Shown here: in pieces, positions 13,566 to 14,938 of the stretch
Numbering within the stretch: position 1 is the stretch's first letter
Layout: each line of letters starts with the position of its first letter
NCBI GenBank assembly: GCA_022709485.1
Contig: JAKLIS010000001.1
Coordinates: forward strand, 1 to 14,938
Length of the DNA: 14,938 nt
Source of the DNA: Elusimicrobiota bacterium
Lineage (GTDB): Bacteria; Elusimicrobiota; Elusimicrobia; F11
Direction: 5' to 3'
Position numbers and translations under genes: made by a program
Notes under the pieces: model-generated
Database searches by the model: none
What the model saw: only the letters and a program-made list of their open reading frames with translations
What the model was told of the DNA's origin: nothing

Positions 13566-14520
13566 ACCCTTGGGTAAGGCTCAGATTGCATTTGGCCCCA
13601 TTCCTTCCCGCCGGTTCGGAAAAAGCCTCGGAATCAATAATATTCCGCCCCATATTTGCAGTTTTTGTTGTGTTTATTGTCAGGTGGGAAGGGTCACACG
13701 GATGGCCATTGAACGGGAAAATTTTTATCCCCCCGCGACTATTTTTTCCGAAGTGAAAGCCCATCTGGAGGCGGTTCGGGCAAAAGGGGAGAAGGTTGAT
13801 TTTCTCTCATTTGTTCCGGATGGCGAACCCACCCTGGACAAAAATTTGGGCGAGGCCATTTCCCTCCTTAAAAGTCTCAACATAAAAATCGCCGTTGTCA
13901 CAAACGCCACCCTTTTGTGGGACGCTTCGGTCCGCCAAGATATTGCCTCGGCGGATTGGGTTTCGATTAAAGTGGACGCCGTGTTGGAGGAACCTTGGCG
14001 CAAACTAAACCGACCTCACGGAGGTCTTGAGTTAAAAAATATCTTGGATGGGATTCTCAAATTTGGGAAAGAATATTCAGGGCGGTTAACCACTGAGACT
14101 TTGCTTGTGGATGGAATAAACGATAAACCGGAGTCCTTACGGGCAGTGGCTGAATTTTTGAAGCGCCTAAAACCGGAAACCGCGTATTTGGCCCTGCCCA
14201 CGCGCCCCCCGGCTGAGCGAAAGATCCAATCGGCAAAAAAATCGGCAGTGGAATCGGCTGTCAAAATTTTTCAATCGAATTATCTCAAGGTCGTTTTCTT
14301 GTTTGATGAAAATACGGAGGGATTTGGCCATTCGGGGTCTTTGGCTGAAGACATTTTAGGGATCACCTCTGTTCATCCCATGGCGGAAGAAGCCTTGCGG
14401 GATTTTGTGAAAGAAGCCAAGGCAAATTGGTCTTTGGTGGAAGATCTCATAAGTCAGAAAAAACTTCAAGCCGACGAATTCGAAGGAAAGAAATTTTATA
14501 AAGCTTTTCGTCCCAAATAA
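13555..14520 (+). CDS. Radical SAM protein of the COG0731 type (wyosine-synthase relatives)
   Basis: The protein has 321 residues from ATG 13555, which overlaps the metW end by 11 bp and suggests coupled translation. A TTG at 13537 is the alternative. GPIPSRRFGKSLGINNIPP leads into ICSFCCVYCQVGR, whose C35, C39 and C42 form the CxxxCxxC motif for a [4Fe-4S] cluster, with the extra C38 unusual. FVPDGEPTLD corresponds to the SAM-binding GEPTL motif, and VVTNATLL follows. This family resembles the iron-sulfur core of archaeal TYW1, but bacterial members have no settled role. The C-terminal 80 residues (EEALRDFVKEAKANW and after) form a small helical add-on. It is probably the last gene of the met operon; a link to methionine chemistry is only suggested by position. 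Confidence 0.87.
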   Translation: MVSKPLGKAQIAFGPIPSRRFGKSLGINNIPPHICSFCCVYCQVGRVTRMAIERENFYPPATIFSEVKAHLEAVRAKGEKVDFLSFVPDGEPTLDKNLGEAISLLKSLNIKIAVVTNATLLWDASVRQDIASADWVSIKVDAVLEEPWRKLNRPHGGLELKNILDGILKFGKEYSGRLTTETLLVDGINDKPESLRAVAEFLKRLKPETAYLALPTRPPAERKIQSAKKSAVESAVKIFQSNYLKVVFLFDENTEGFGHSGSLAEDILGITSVHPMAEEALRDFVKEAKANWSLVEDLISQKKLQADEFEGKKFYKAFRPK

Positions 14521-14577
14521 TTTTTTTCGGAAAGATGGATCCCGGTTCCCGCATTTAATTCCGCGAAGTCTTATTGG

Positions 14578-14586
14578 TGCTAAAAT
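14578..14586 (+). promoter_or_regulatory. Extended -10 promoter giving a near-leaderless mRNA
   Basis: TGCTAAAAT, identical to the box at 1591-1599, lies 7 nt before the ATG at 14594. No clear -35 or Shine-Dalgarno site is present. Confidence 0.55.
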
Positions 14587-14593
14587 TCATCAA

Positions 14594-14938
14594 ATGGGAA
14601 ATAAAATCAGCGAAATAGTGAAAATAGCGATGGTTCTCTCCGCTTTTGTCGCGGGTTCCTTTGGCGCGCCTTTATCGCCAACTCCACCTCCGACTCCAAA
14701 CCCGGAAGGTGCGGTGGCCTCCGGTTTGACAAAAAATTTTCGTTTGAGTTATGTGGCGGCCGTCCAAAAATATATCGATAGAAGCCAAGACCCCAAGGAT
14801 AAACTATTCCATTATTGGGATGAAGAAATACAAGATGAATGGGCTTTAAAGCTGGTCAAAATTCAAGGAGAGAATTTAAAATCTATTGGTCAAAACCGAT
14901 ATGTGGCGCCGGCAGAGTTCCTTCAAAAAGACCAAACA
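14594..14938 (+). CDS. Secreted protein of unknown function, 3' end missing
   Basis: The 115 visible residues run off the right edge without a stop. The N-terminus (MGNKISEIVKIAMVLSAFVA) plus GSFGAP looks like a Sec signal peptide with a cut near residue 24-25. A proline-rich linker (PLSPTPPPTPNPEG) follows, then a charged, soluble region (LTKNFRLSYVAAVQKYIDRS, KLFHYWDEEIQDEWALKLVK). This last part is reminiscent of domains with conserved Trp and Asp in exported proteins, but I do not recognise the family. It starts 73 bp after the radical SAM gene, from its own extended -10 promoter, so it is probably a separate transcript. Confidence 0.72.
   Translation, partial: MGNKISEIVKIAMVLSAFVAGSFGAPLSPTPPPTPNPEGAVASGLTKNFRLSYVAAVQKYIDRSQDPKDKLFHYWDEEIQDEWALKLVKIQGENLKSIGQNRYVAPAEFLQKDQT

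Overview
The window looks like chromosome from a Gram-negative, free-living bacterium of moderate GC. It encodes an outer-membrane beta-barrel with a signal peptide, an ion antiporter, a bacterial-type methionine/cysteine gene set and many AT-rich start regions. The mix of a BBP2-like porin, metX-metW and widespread short palindromic repeats would suit a deep-branching phylum such as Elusimicrobiota, Omnitrophota or Nitrospirota. That placement is a low-confidence impression, because no rRNA or other marker gene is present.

Layout. Positions 1-1369 (minus strand) hold two tightly spaced genes: a SirB1-like transglutaminase-fold protein and an NAD(P)-binding SDR-type protein that runs off the left edge. 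A short palindromic repeat separates them from a plus-strand pair at 1606-3195: a polytopic membrane protein of unknown function and a DEDDy 3'-5' exonuclease. Positions 3288-4171 (minus) contain two decayed genes whose lesions can be named: a RibD/DHFR-like reductase with a 7-bp duplication and a nonsense codon, and a small conserved protein with a 2-bp insertion. Positions 4487-4664 hold a gene-free leader with two strong intrinsic terminators in a row, directly before a BBP2-like porin (4702-5841). An NhaD/ArsB-type antiporter (5973-7787) follows. Two large palindromes (7832-8088) lie between it and a solo thiD (8177-8962).

From 8997 to 14520 lies a sulfur amino-acid locus: promoter, about 420-nt leader, metY, cysK, a 51-bp perfect palindrome, metX, metW and a radical SAM gene. 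MetX activates homoserine by acetylation, MetY puts sulfide onto O-acetylhomoserine to give homocysteine, CysK makes cysteine from O-acetylserine and sulfide, and MetW is the usual companion of MetX. The leader is the most interesting part. It carries two diverged copies of the same RNA element, each with shared blocks at both ends and its own intrinsic terminator. In each copy the shared 3' block can pair with the 5' arm of that terminator, so it could act as an antiterminator. This is the design of a tandem riboswitch, and I cannot match it to a riboswitch class I know.

A second theme is promoters placed so close to the start codon that the mRNAs would be leaderless or nearly so. Four cases are seen (1606, 5973, 8177, 14594). 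The multi-gene met and porin transcripts instead use long leaders and good Shine-Dalgarno sites. The window ends inside a secreted, proline-rich protein of unknown function.
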